DNA of 64,000 bases from Bacteroidia bacterium (GTDB taxonomy: Bacteria; Bacteroidota; Bacteroidia; J057). The position numbers and the translations under genes were made by a program. Position 1 is the stretch's first letter. The number at the start of each line of letters is the position of its first letter. Under the pieces are notes generated by a model. That model made no database searches. It was not told the DNA's origin and was given only the letters and a program-made list of their open reading frames with translations. Shown piece by piece: positions 53,545 through 61,625 of this stretch. The stretch is taken from assembly GCA_019695295.1 (NCBI GenBank), contig JAIBAH010000012.1, forward strand, positions 1-64,000, given 5' to 3'.

Positions 53545-56500
53545 ATGGAAAAAACAATGAAAATCGTTAAGGTTTTGGGGATTTTTCTTCTCTTAACTAT
53601 TGGGTTAAATCCTCTGGGATATGCTCAGTTCCCGGTATTTGACTCTTTGCTTAAGGCGGGGAAATATAATACAATCGGTGAAATTCGGCCCGGGGGATTT
53701 GCGCTGACTAGCAATTCTCGTAAGGGCGATTTTTACCTCGAAAATGGCCAGAAAATCGTGATTCAAGGATATGAGCCTACGCAAATTCGGAGGGGAAAAT
53801 ACGGATACTTTCATTTTGAGGTGAATCAAAAATGGGGACTGACGAATTCTTTATTCCAGGTAGTGATTCCACCTGAGTATGATGGGCTTGCCCACATCGT
53901 TACGCCAGAATATTTTGTCGTTAAAAATGCGCAATCTGAAGGGCTTCTCCATATTTCAGGTAAGTTTATTTATCCGATTGAATATAAGGAAATTACTTGT
54001 TTGAGAATATTACCTGCCAATACTGTGAAATTTTCGTTTGATTATGACCCTACTCCAATTCCTCCTTTAGTCTGGATTCTTACGGATAACAACAATCAAA
54101 CCTGGCATCATGCCGGTGAAAAAAAATGGAAAATTCCTATTAGAGAAGCAGAAGAGATGGATGCTCCTCGTTTTCTGCAATCAGGCCAACTCCTGCTCAA
54201 AGAACCGAGACAGAATAGTCTTTTATCTTATGGAGATAACCAAGCTGAATTTCAATTCAATGAAATGTTTCGGATTACTTCTGACAGTATAGCATACCTA
54301 TCCGGAGCCGGAATATGGAAAGGAGGAATTCTAATGGTAAATTGGCAGCCCTTAGATACAGCGGGAAACCCTCTCCTTCCTTATCCGGTTCTTGATACCG
54401 ATGTCCTATCCCCAGAATATATCACCTGCGTAAAAGAACTAGAAGGAATTCCTGCACCGCCTTCTAAAGATGAGCATAAACCGTCGGACGAAAACCCCAT
54501 CGGAACGATTATCTGTGTTAAACCCGAAACCGAAGTAAAACCTCCTGAATGGAAAAAAGTACGACAGTTAATTCGCGTAAAAGACCGCAAAGTACTTCAT
54601 GAAATCCCGCTTCTCAGTAATAACTGTTATTATCTTCATCAGCAGCAGCTTATATGTGAGCATAGAGGTGTGGGTTCTCATACTCCTGACACGCTTTACG
54701 CGCTGGATGAAGCGGGGAAACATACCCGTATGCTGTTAGAAGAATACTTTACTCTGTATGCTCAGAGCCCACTTTTCTCGATGACAGAAAACAAAAAGGA
54801 AATTCTCTACAATTTTAAACTAAAAAACAACGGTATTCATTATAAGGAAATCAATCGGTCAGGAGACTTTCTGGAGTGTGAAAAAGGGTTTTATCTTTAT
54901 AAAAAGAGAACCAGACAATCGGGTACGCAGCGAAAGCCGATTTTCTCTATCCGAATTGTGGATTTTTACAGAGATAACCTGAAACGAGAAAAACGATATA
55001 TTCTCCTTCAAGGAAAAGAAGTTTACTGTACCTCCTCAATGAAAACGCTTACCTTTTTGGGGTTTCCCTTGAAGCGCATCAGACTTCATTTTAACGGAGG
55101 AAAAAAACGGATTGTCAGGGCGAGTAAGGTAGAGGAAACAGCGGAAGGCTTCTGGGTATGGCATGAAAAAGGCAAGAAAGAATCCGTGTTTGACATGGAT
55201 GGTAACCGGTTGGTTGACGCTGACAGAATCCCTGAAAACAATATGTGGACTAATAATCCAAAACCTCATCCTTATACTTTGTCCGGCAATCATATTCGAA
55301 GAAAAACGGATGTTTTTGTAAAGAAAGACGAAAAATGGTACGCAAAAAAAGGAAATACGGTAATCGAAATACCGGAAAACTATGATCGCTATTGGATTGT
55401 AGATAACGAAAACGCTGTGGAACCTAATCAAAAAGAGCTGGTAATCTATAATTTTTTACATACGAATTATATCGGTGCTGTCGATACTTTCGGAAACGAA
55501 ATTCTCCCTCCGGTATTTCATTCTTTTCATAAAGAAGGAAAATGGTGGATAATCAAAAAGTCGGAAAAAGAGTATGAATTGAGGGATTCCCTTTTTAATC
55601 CTGTATCCGGCGGGCAATATGAGTTTATTCAGTCTGTATGGGATAAACAATACCTGATTATGAAAAAATCCGGTAAAACGGGCTTGTTTTCTATGGATTT
55701 AAAACCCCTGATTCCGGCTGAGTATGATGGGATTACCCCGGAGGGCAGTGGGAGGGATGGTTATTTTCTACTCAGGAAAGAGGGTAAAATGGGGCTCGCA
55801 GATAACTACTTTAAATTATTGGTTCCGGTAGCGTTTGACTCTGTAGTCAAAATTTCTCCGTACACAGCCCGTCATTTCCCACCCGAAAACCCTTTTGTGT
55901 ATTTGGGGAAGATTCCGGGAAAAGATAAACTGGCAATTTATAATGAAGCCGGAGCTTTGGTTTCCAATGCTGAGTACTCGGGGGCTGGAGGAAGCATACG
56001 AGAGCCTTTTCTTTCCGTAAAAAAAGGGAGAAAATGGAAAATGATTCACGCCGAAACCGGAAAAGAAACGTATGGAAAAAGGCTTTTCTGGTACTATTCT
56101 TATGATGAAAATGACTATGGAAAAACGGTAAAAACTATGTGGGGTAGAAAAATTGTTCCTCGTACCCAAAACCTTAAATTAGAGGAGATAGGAGAATACT
56201 TAGTGGTACAAAAGAGCAACCGGAGATTTGAAATTATGGATACTACCGGTAAAGTCCGGTTTTCCCATAAGGGCAAAATTGATACAAAGTTAGAGCATGT
56301 CAAACTCTTTCCGGTTGAATACAACGGCAGGTTTGCATTGCTGGATTTTCGTGCTTTTCAGTTGGGATTATTTGATTATGAGGAACTGGAGCCGTTGTCC
56401 TACTACGAATGCCCTGCTTTTTGGGCGGTTTCTGAGGGAAAAGGAGGCGTTCTCAATGCCAATACAGGGGAGTGGATAGTGGAACCGGGACCGTATCGGA

Positions 56501-57531
56501 TGGAACCGGAGCCGCCTAACGGATGTGGGTACCTCTGCACGCAAATCGTTTTGTCCCGAAGAGATACGGTATCGCTTTCTGAGGCGGAAGCTACCCGGTT
56601 GTGGCCGGAAAAGAAGGGGAATGAATACGTCAGAAAGTGGGTGTTTGACCTTAATTCAAAGCAATCTGTACTAAGCCCTTACCGTTACATTGGGGCAGTA
56701 AGGTACAATCTTGCTCCGGTTTCAGATGGCAAAAAAGTAGGGGTAATGGATAACCTGAATCGTTTGGTTATTCCTCTGGAATGGGATAATGTGGAGATTT
56801 TGGATTCCAATTTTCTGGCAGCCTATAAAGATTGTAAATGGGCGGTGTATGACAGGCTGGGAAAGGAGATTCACCCTTTGTCTTTTGATGTGCTCATGAA
56901 AGAAGACGAATTTCCTGTTTTTTATTTTGAGTTCAATAAGAATAGTGGTTATTTGAACGGCAAAGGAGAAAATCTTTTTGGGGTGTCGTTGGATTCTGTC
57001 ATAAAGGGTGAAAATATTGAATTATTCAAAGACAATAAAACGGGATTGGGAAATTATAAAGGGGAAATCCTGCTTCCGGTTATCTATGATAAAATCGGGC
57101 CGGGTAGATATAAAGTGGATTTTGTGTTAACCCTGAACGGGAAAAAAGGGATTTGGAATCATGAGAAAGGGGAGTTGCTGCCTTGTGTTTATGATGATAT
57201 CAGGCTGGACGGCTCTGATTATATCCTTACGCTGTTCGGTAAGCAAGGGGTTTATTTTCCTGTAAACGGGGTTTTAATTTCTCCTGAATACAATGCCGTT
57301 AGCTCGGAGAGTCGTGCTTTTATAAGTAGTGAAAAATTTTATCTCCTGAAAAAGGAGGAAGGCACCCGAATCGCAGACGAAGCCGGAAAGGTAATCTTTC
57401 TACATACTTTTAGTGAAGTGGACTTTTTCCCCAAGGAAAACCGGATAAGCGTTGTACTTGGCGGAAAGCGGTACAATGGAATAAAAGTGGTTGACAAATG
57501 GAGGTTGTTTGAGGTTAAGACAGGCGGATGA
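53545..57531 (+). CDS. Large secreted WG-repeat protein
   Basis: A 1328-residue protein with an N-terminal signal peptide (about 1-28, ending GYAQF) followed by many WG-type repeats, each with a G-x-x-D/N-x-x-G-x-x-xxPxxYD... pattern: NQKWGLTNSLFQVVIPPEYDGL, KMGLADNYFKLLVPVAFDSV, KVGVMDNLNRLVIPLEWDNV, KTGLGNYKGEILLPVIYDKI. The first and last thirds are best defined; the middle is more divergent. WG repeats form a beta-propeller-like array of unknown function. No T9SS C-terminal domain, so it is perhaps periplasmic or anchored. A paralogous gene follows (58012). Confidence 0.85.
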   Translation: MEKTMKIVKVLGIFLLLTIGLNPLGYAQFPVFDSLLKAGKYNTIGEIRPGGFALTSNSRKGDFYLENGQKIVIQGYEPTQIRRGKYGYFHFEVNQKWGLTNSLFQVVIPPEYDGLAHIVTPEYFVVKNAQSEGLLHISGKFIYPIEYKEITCLRILPANTVKFSFDYDPTPIPPLVWILTDNNNQTWHHAGEKKWKIPIREAEEMDAPRFLQSGQLLLKEPRQNSLLSYGDNQAEFQFNEMFRITSDSIAYLSGAGIWKGGILMVNWQPLDTAGNPLLPYPVLDTDVLSPEYITCVKELEGIPAPPSKDEHKPSDENPIGTIICVKPETEVKPPEWKKVRQLIRVKDRKVLHEIPLLSNNCYYLHQQQLICEHRGVGSHTPDTLYALDEAGKHTRMLLEEYFTLYAQSPLFSMTENKKEILYNFKLKNNGIHYKEINRSGDFLECEKGFYLYKKRTRQSGTQRKPIFSIRIVDFYRDNLKREKRYILLQGKEVYCTSSMKTLTFLGFPLKRIRLHFNGGKKRIVRASKVEETAEGFWVWHEKGKKESVFDMDGNRLVDADRIPENNMWTNNPKPHPYTLSGNHIRRKTDVFVKKDEKWYAKKGNTVIEIPENYDRYWIVDNENAVEPNQKELVIYNFLHTNYIGAVDTFGNEILPPVFHSFHKEGKWWIIKKSEKEYELRDSLFNPVSGGQYEFIQSVWDKQYLIMKKSGKTGLFSMDLKPLIPAEYDGITPEGSGRDGYFLLRKEGKMGLADNYFKLLVPVAFDSVVKISPYTARHFPPENPFVYLGKIPGKDKLAIYNEAGALVSNAEYSGAGGSIREPFLSVKKGRKWKMIHAETGKETYGKRLFWYYSYDENDYGKTVKTMWGRKIVPRTQNLKLEEIGEYLVVQKSNRRFEIMDTTGKVRFSHKGKIDTKLEHVKLFPVEYNGRFALLDFRAFQLGLFDYEELEPLSYYECPAFWAVSEGKGGVLNANTGEWIVEPGPYRMEPEPPNGCGYLCTQIVLSRRDTVSLSEAEATRLWPEKKGNEYVRKWVFDLNSKQSVLSPYRYIGAVRYNLAPVSDGKKVGVMDNLNRLVIPLEWDNVEILDSNFLAAYKDCKWAVYDRLGKEIHPLSFDVLMKEDEFPVFYFEFNKNSGYLNGKGENLFGVSLDSVIKGENIELFKDNKTGLGNYKGEILLPVIYDKIGPGRYKVDFVLTLNGKKGIWNHEKGELLPCVYDDIRLDGSDYILTLFGKQGVYFPVNGVLISPEYNAVSSESRAFISSEKFYLLKKEEGTRIADEAGKVIFLHTFSEVDFFPKENRISVVLGGKRYNGIKVVDKWRLFEVKTGG

Positions 57532-57605
57532 TAGCCAGTAGAAATAAGCCCGGTGGAAATATTGATGCTTCCTGTTTGCCTGCGTTTCCTGAATCTCTTT
57601 AAAGT
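57532..57605. other. Short spacer before MITE-like element 1
   Basis: 74 nt with no supported gene. Read on the minus strand it carries a protein-like frame (FKEIQETQANRKHQYFHRAYF), which runs from the element into the 3' end of the WG gene. It may be a remnant of a gene split by the element. Confidence 0.3.
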
Positions 57606-57728
57606 AGGACTTACGCAATTTACTGTTTTTAGGCATTTCGACTTAGTTCGGCTTTCGCACACTCACCACCGGTCAATGACGCCAAAACAGTAAATTACCG
57701 ATAAAATAGACCTTTTTGCGTAAGTCCT
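57606..57728. mobile_element. MITE-like element 1, 123 bp
   Basis: Perfect 13-bp terminal inverted repeats (AGGACTTACGCAA at 57606-57618 and TTGCGTAAGTCCT at 57716-57728) and an inner 13-bp inverted repeat (AATTTACTGTTTT with AAAACAGTAAATT). The centre contains a TTCGACTTAGTTCGG...GGTCAATGAC block shared in outline with element 2. No transposase is encoded, so it fits a miniature inverted-repeat element mobilised in trans. Target-site duplication is not clear. Confidence 0.65.
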
Positions 57729-57821
57729 GTAAAGATAAAATCGTACAATCCTGTTGATTTCGCCAAAAAGCAAATCAATTGCGGTACCCGTTTCGGCACT
57801 TTTTTCGGTTAACTTGTTCAT
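57663..57821 (-). pseudogene. Reading frame interrupted by MITE-like element 1
   Basis: Minus-strand frame of 52 codons from an ATG at 57821. The first 31 codons (MNKLTEKSAETGTAIDLLFG and on to RFYLY) lie outside the element and look protein-like; the rest is element sequence ending in TGA. Most simply, the element cut off the 3' part of a small gene. Confidence 0.35.
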
Positions 57822-58011
57822 CTTATAGCGTCAGTTACTGAAAGCGGGTAGATATTTGCCCGCGCTTTGTGCTATTTCTCAGAGATAGAAACCCTTGGGC
57901 TTTCGGAACTCATTCCTGAGAATTACTTCGCCTGCGCAAGTTTTGAAACCAATCAGGGGTAATTGGCGTATCAGTAAGTTGATTTTCACTTTCATTAAAA
58001 CAACTGTATAT
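57822..58011. other. Intergenic before second WG gene
   Basis: 190 nt. I see nothing beyond an AAAGCGGGTAGATATTTGCCCGCGCTTT stretch near 57840-57867, an imperfect hairpin, and AT-rich leader sequence. No consensus promoter. Confidence 0.3.
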
Positions 58012-59649
58012 ATGAATCCTAAATTCATGAAAAAAGTATCAATTGTATTGTGCGTCATCTGTAACATTCTTAATGCTGTTAATCTTTCAGCTCAGGAAAA
58101 TCTGTATAAAATTGTTTCTCCCTCGGGACAGATTATAAAATATGTAGAGTATGATAACTGTTATAACTATTCACATGGGCTTGCACCTGTTCAGTCAGGG
58201 GTTTCCTGGGGCTATATTGACGCAGAGGGGAATCCTGCTATTCCAAAGGGGAAGCCATTTTATTTTGATGCTGCCGAAGAGTTTGGGAAATATGGATTGG
58301 CACTGGTGTGGGCAAAGGGGCAGTACCGGTTCATTAATACCTCAGGAAATAATGCTTTTTCCATGGAATTTGAGGAGGCTTATGGATTTGGAGAAGAAAA
58401 CACCGCAGTGGTCAAACACAACGGACAATATGGCCTGATTGACCTGAAAGGTAATTTTGCTATTCCCGCGAAGTACGAAGGGATTAACCGGTACGGGAAT
58501 CTGGCGGTAATTTATAATGGCGAAAAGTTTGCACTCTTCCATACAAATGGTCAGGCATTGACAGACTTTGTATATGATAATATCGGACTTCAGGAGGGGT
58601 TGATGTTCGAAAATAGAATTCCTGTAAGGCAAAACAATCGCTGGGGTTTTACTGATGAGGGAGGAAAGTTAGTCATTCCTCTTCAATATGAAGAAGTCAG
58701 CCGGTTTTCTGAAGGCCTGGCCGGATTTAGGGAAAACAGTAGGTCCGGGTATTTGGATAAAGAAGGGAAGTTGATTATCCCCCCCGCCTACGAGAATACA
58801 GACCTTTTTTCTGAAGGGCTTGCACTTGTGAGTAAAGATAACCTCTGGGGTTATATCGGCAAAAAAGGGGAGGTGGTAATCCCGCTTGCTTATTCCTATG
58901 CGGGTAGGTTTAATGAGGGAGTAGCCTATGTTTCCAGAGGGGATAATAATTTTTATATTGACAAAACCGGCAGGCAAGTGGAAGAGCCTTCTCTCAGGCA
59001 TACAAATCTTGAAACTCCCAAATTAAGTATTATCGCTGTTGAGGAAAAAATGAATGTTAGCCTGAATTACCCTGATTTACAATTAAGAGTAGATAAATTT
59101 TGGGAAGCCAATAATGGTTCCGCCACAAGCGGCAAAATCTACGACCTGAGAAACAACCAGCTCATTGGGGATGGAGTAACCTTTGAACGGGGAAAAATTA
59201 TCGGAGGAAAATTTTATACCAATGGGCGTACACTCGATATTAACAGGGGTGAGGGTATTTTGCTGGCAGATTTACAAAAAGTAATCGCTGCCGAAGCAGC
59301 AAAACCTGTAGCTAAACCCCAACCCCAAACGGTTATCTCAAAAGAAGAGAACGAGGAAATGATTAAACGCTATACAGAACTGGGTGATTTATTCGATAAA
59401 GCCACTTTGGATTATGATAAATATTATCTGATAGCCCTGGAGTTTGATCTGGAGGCAAGCAATGAAACGGAAAGAAAAGAGAATTTATACAGAAAGATTA
59501 AACCGTTTCAGGAAACTGTGGACAAAATCGTGGAAAAGACCAGTTATTTACTTGCAAATGACACTCGTATGAAGCCCGAAACGAGAAAAGCACTGACCGA
59601 CGCGATTCCCAAATATCAGGCTATGGTTGATAAGTTGCGCAGTTTGTAA
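58012..59649 (+). CDS. Secreted WG-repeat protein with helical C-terminus
   Basis: 545 residues from the ATG at 58012 (an ATG at 58027 gives MKKVSIVLC and is equally plausible). Signal peptide ending LSAQ. The first about 320 residues hold seven or so WG repeats (SWGYIDAEGNPAIPKGK, QYGLIDLKGNFAIPAKYEG, RWGFTDEGGKLVIPLQYEEV, RSGYLDKEGKLIIPPAYENT, LWGYIGKKGEVVIPLAYSYA). A middle beta domain (DKFWEANNGSATSGKIYDLR) and a 100-residue helical, charged tail (NEEMIKRYTELGDLFDKATLDYDK) follow. It lies between the two MITE-like elements and is transcribed in the same direction as the other WG gene. Confidence 0.88.
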   Translation: MNPKFMKKVSIVLCVICNILNAVNLSAQENLYKIVSPSGQIIKYVEYDNCYNYSHGLAPVQSGVSWGYIDAEGNPAIPKGKPFYFDAAEEFGKYGLALVWAKGQYRFINTSGNNAFSMEFEEAYGFGEENTAVVKHNGQYGLIDLKGNFAIPAKYEGINRYGNLAVIYNGEKFALFHTNGQALTDFVYDNIGLQEGLMFENRIPVRQNNRWGFTDEGGKLVIPLQYEEVSRFSEGLAGFRENSRSGYLDKEGKLIIPPAYENTDLFSEGLALVSKDNLWGYIGKKGEVVIPLAYSYAGRFNEGVAYVSRGDNNFYIDKTGRQVEEPSLRHTNLETPKLSIIAVEEKMNVSLNYPDLQLRVDKFWEANNGSATSGKIYDLRNNQLIGDGVTFERGKIIGGKFYTNGRTLDINRGEGILLADLQKVIAAEAAKPVAKPQPQTVISKEENEEMIKRYTELGDLFDKATLDYDKYYLIALEFDLEASNETERKENLYRKIKPFQETVDKIVEKTSYLLANDTRMKPETRKALTDAIPKYQAMVDKLRSL

Positions 59650-59701
59650 ATATCTCCTTGAAACTTTTCTCCTTTTAAAAAGAGTGGATTTGCGGGAAAT
59701 A

Positions 59702-59968
59702 TTAATAGCAGGACTTATGCAAACCTGTGTTTTGGGGTACATTCCGGGTTAGTTCGACTCCGCTCACTAACCCGCCGCTCAATGACCCGAAAACAAATGA
59801 TTCTGAATAAAAATGCGTAAGTCGTGAATAGAAATCATCCTGATTTTTCCTTTTGAAAACTTCAGAATCAATCTTCCTGAAAACTACTGCCGGTTTTGTT
59901 GGGTTTATAATCGTAATGGAATCGGGATTCTCTGGCGGGGAGAGCAAATCGGAATTGTAGCCTGAGAA
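59702..59968 (-). pseudogene. Coding-like frame running into MITE-like element 2
   Basis: An 88-codon minus-strand open frame with only TTG as a possible start. The part outside the element (LLSPPENPDSITIINPTKPA to RKNQDDFYS) is protein-like; the rest is element sequence. As at element 1, the frame enters from the element's right side. It may be the trace of a gene destroyed by insertion. Confidence 0.3.
59710..59825. mobile_element. MITE-like element 2, 116 bp
   Basis: Terminal inverted repeats AGGACTTATGCA (59710-59721) and TGCGTAAGTCGT (59814-59825) pair with two mismatches. An inner pair TGTTTTGGGGT with ACCCGAAAACA has one mismatch, and a 9-bp hairpin arm CGGGTTAGT with ACTAACCCG surrounds TCGACTCCGCTC. 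Overall layout and the central CATT...GTTCGAC...CAATGAC block match element 1, in the same orientation. More diverged ends suggest an older copy. Confidence 0.58.
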
Positions 59969-59981
59969 TCAGATAAATAAA
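59826..59981. other. Intergenic between element 2 and the 82-residue gene
   Basis: 156 nt. Apart from the coding-like frame reported separately, I see no promoter or RNA structure here. Confidence 0.3.
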
Positions 59982-60016
59982 TTACAGGTAAAGACTTTGC
60001 GTGCCTTTACCTGTAA
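59982..60016 (-). terminator. Terminator for the 82-residue gene
   Basis: A perfect 12-bp stem (TTACAGGTAAAG with CTTTACCTGTAA) and an 11-nt loop. Read on the minus strand it is followed by TTTATTTATCT. Confidence 0.7.
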
Positions 60017-60041
60017 ATGTAAACAGAATTTACCCGCCTTT

Positions 60042-60290
60042 TTAGCAGGCATTCATTTCTTCCTCAATTTTTACACTATAGATGATTTTCCTCAACGTAT
60101 CAAACTGAAGATACGGATACTGAGCCAAAACCCGCTCAATCGCATCGGCAGAGCTGATACCGGATTTCCGGAGTGCAATAAAACTCCGTTTAATTTCGAT
60201 ATCGCGGATTGCTTTTTTGTTGAGCAAACCCAAGTGCAAAAGTGTGGAATAAGTATCATCCGAAAGGATGTTCTGAATCGGATTTTTCAT
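60042..60290 (-). CDS. Conserved-looking small hypothetical protein
   Basis: An 82-residue, all-helical, soluble protein (SDDTYSTLLHLGLLNKKAIRDIEIKRSFIALRKSGISSADAIERVLAQYPYLQFDTLRKIIYSV). The alternation IKRSFIALRKSGISSADAIERVL looks like a compact helix-turn-helix pair, but no known DNA-binding signature is certain. Its own terminator and clean codon structure support a real gene. Function unknown. Confidence 0.65.
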   Translation of the reverse strand: MKNPIQNILSDDTYSTLLHLGLLNKKAIRDIEIKRSFIALRKSGISSADAIERVLAQYPYLQFDTLRKIIYSVKIEEEMNAC

Positions 60291-60757
60291 AATCTACGTT
60301 TTTGAAGTTATGTTTAAGCGTGAAAAGTAGAGATTCCCTTCATTGTGAAAAAATGTCATTAAACAATTACGTAGATTTTAAATTACATAGGCAATACCTT
60401 CTGAAAATGATGAAAAATTTCTGTTGAGACTTTGTTTTTTTTTACAAAAATATAAATAGTTTTTAATATTGCAATAAAAAAACAGGGTAAAAAAAAATGC
60501 ACTATGAACTTTACCGGGTATATCGTAAAATAAGTAGTTGATTATTAAGTAAAAATAGAATCTCATCTCCCAGTAATACCAAATACAAAGAGCAGGATTA
60601 CCGGGATTTTCTCCTCGTTTAAAGCCCGAAAATACTTTATTTATTCTCAGTAGGGAGAAGCAGTCATTCCCTGGACTTCCTTGTCTTCAGGGGATAAAAT
60701 CCGGAAGCCAAAGCTACATTTTCGGGTATATGGATGGGGTAAAATATTTGTAAATTA
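60291..60757. other. Intergenic region before polysaccharide cluster
   Basis: 467 nt, AT-rich. No gene I can support. On the minus strand near 60655-60755 there is a short open stretch (RKCSFGFRILSPEDKEVQG, then a stop) that could be the last trace of a gene, but chance is as likely. Several A/T runs occur near 60430-60500. Confidence 0.35.
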
Positions 60758-60787
60758 TTGAAAAATCCGGAAATATCCCTATCTTTG
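60758..60787 (+). promoter_or_regulatory. Consensus promoter of the surface polysaccharide cluster
   Basis: TTG at 60758-60760, a 19-nt spacer and TATCTTTG at 60780-60787: an exact Bacteroidota housekeeping promoter, 34 nt before the glycosyltransferase ATG. Confidence 0.78.
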
Positions 60788-60821
60788 CGCCCTGATTTGA
60801 GGATTCAGTAAAAAAATAAAA

Positions 60822-61586
60822 ATGAAAGTATCCATCATAACGGTTTGTTTTAACGCACAAAAATACATTAAATCCTGTATAGATTCGGTATTAATGCAGG
60901 ATTATCCGGAAATAGAATACATTATAATTGAAGGAAAGTCGAAAGACAACACCGTTGAAATCCTGAAATCCTACGGAGATAAAATCACGCGATGGATATC
61001 AGAGCCCGATAAAGGTTTGTATGATGCCATGAATAAAGGCGTAGCACTTGCTACCGGAGAGGTTATCGGATTTCTGAATGCAGATGACGTAATGGCTTAC
61101 AGCGGGGCCGTATCTGATGTAATCAAAACAATGCAGGAGCAAAAATCAGATGCAATTATCGGAGACGTAGTGCATACCAAAGAAGAAAATCTGGATGAAG
61201 TTATCCGTCATCATCATTCCCGGGGATATAAGCCTTCGCATTTTGAATGGGGAATGATGCCAGCTCATCTGAGTTTTTATACAAGGAAAAAATTTTATAC
61301 AGAGTTTGGAGGGTTTGACACGCAGTTTCGTATCTGCGCCGATTACGATTTGATGATGCGTTTTCTGTATATTCATAAAATCAGCTATCATTATCTCCCG
61401 AAAGTACTGGTTAAAATGCGTACAGGCGGATTAAGCAATCAGGGGCTTAAAAGTATCATTCGCATCAACAAGGAAATTAAAAAATCCTGTATGAAAAACA
61501 ATGTACCTACGAACTGGCTCAAAATTTATTCCAAATATTTTGTGAAAGTATTTCAACTGGTTCAGCGACCGGACGAAAAACAATAA
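60822..61586 (+). CDS. Family 2 glycosyltransferase
   Basis: A 254-residue GT-A enzyme with the N-terminal nucleotide-sugar site (VSIITVCFNAQKYIKSCIDSVLMQDYPEIEYIIIEGKSKDNT), EPDKGLYDAMNKGV, the metal-binding FLNADD, and the acceptor-side CADYDLMMRFL. It resembles WcaA/colanic-acid-type transferases of surface polysaccharide clusters. Cytosolic. First gene of a run with the MBL protein (39 nt) and gmd (27 nt). Confidence 0.92.
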   Translation: MKVSIITVCFNAQKYIKSCIDSVLMQDYPEIEYIIIEGKSKDNTVEILKSYGDKITRWISEPDKGLYDAMNKGVALATGEVIGFLNADDVMAYSGAVSDVIKTMQEQKSDAIIGDVVHTKEENLDEVIRHHHSRGYKPSHFEWGMMPAHLSFYTRKKFYTEFGGFDTQFRICADYDLMMRFLYIHKISYHYLPKVLVKMRTGGLSNQGLKSIIRINKEIKKSCMKNNVPTNWLKIYSKYFVKVFQLVQRPDEKQ

Positions 61587-61625
61587 TATCATTCTCAATA
61601 ACCATTTTTATTATCTGAAGAAATC

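Noticed and set aside
57400-57636. 78-codon minus-strand frame starting in MITE-like element 1 and running into the WG gene end
   Set aside because: Mostly antisense to a clear coding sequence and its ATG is inside the element; noted only as a possible continuation of the interrupted gene.
60378-60566. 62-codon minus-strand frame rich in Phe, Tyr and Lys
   Set aside because: Composition follows the local A/T runs; no signal peptide or conserved pattern.
60655-60755. Short minus-strand frame ending near 60655 that resembles a protein tail (SFGFRILSPEDKE)
   Set aside because: About 34 codons between stops is common by chance; no recognisable upstream coding sequence.
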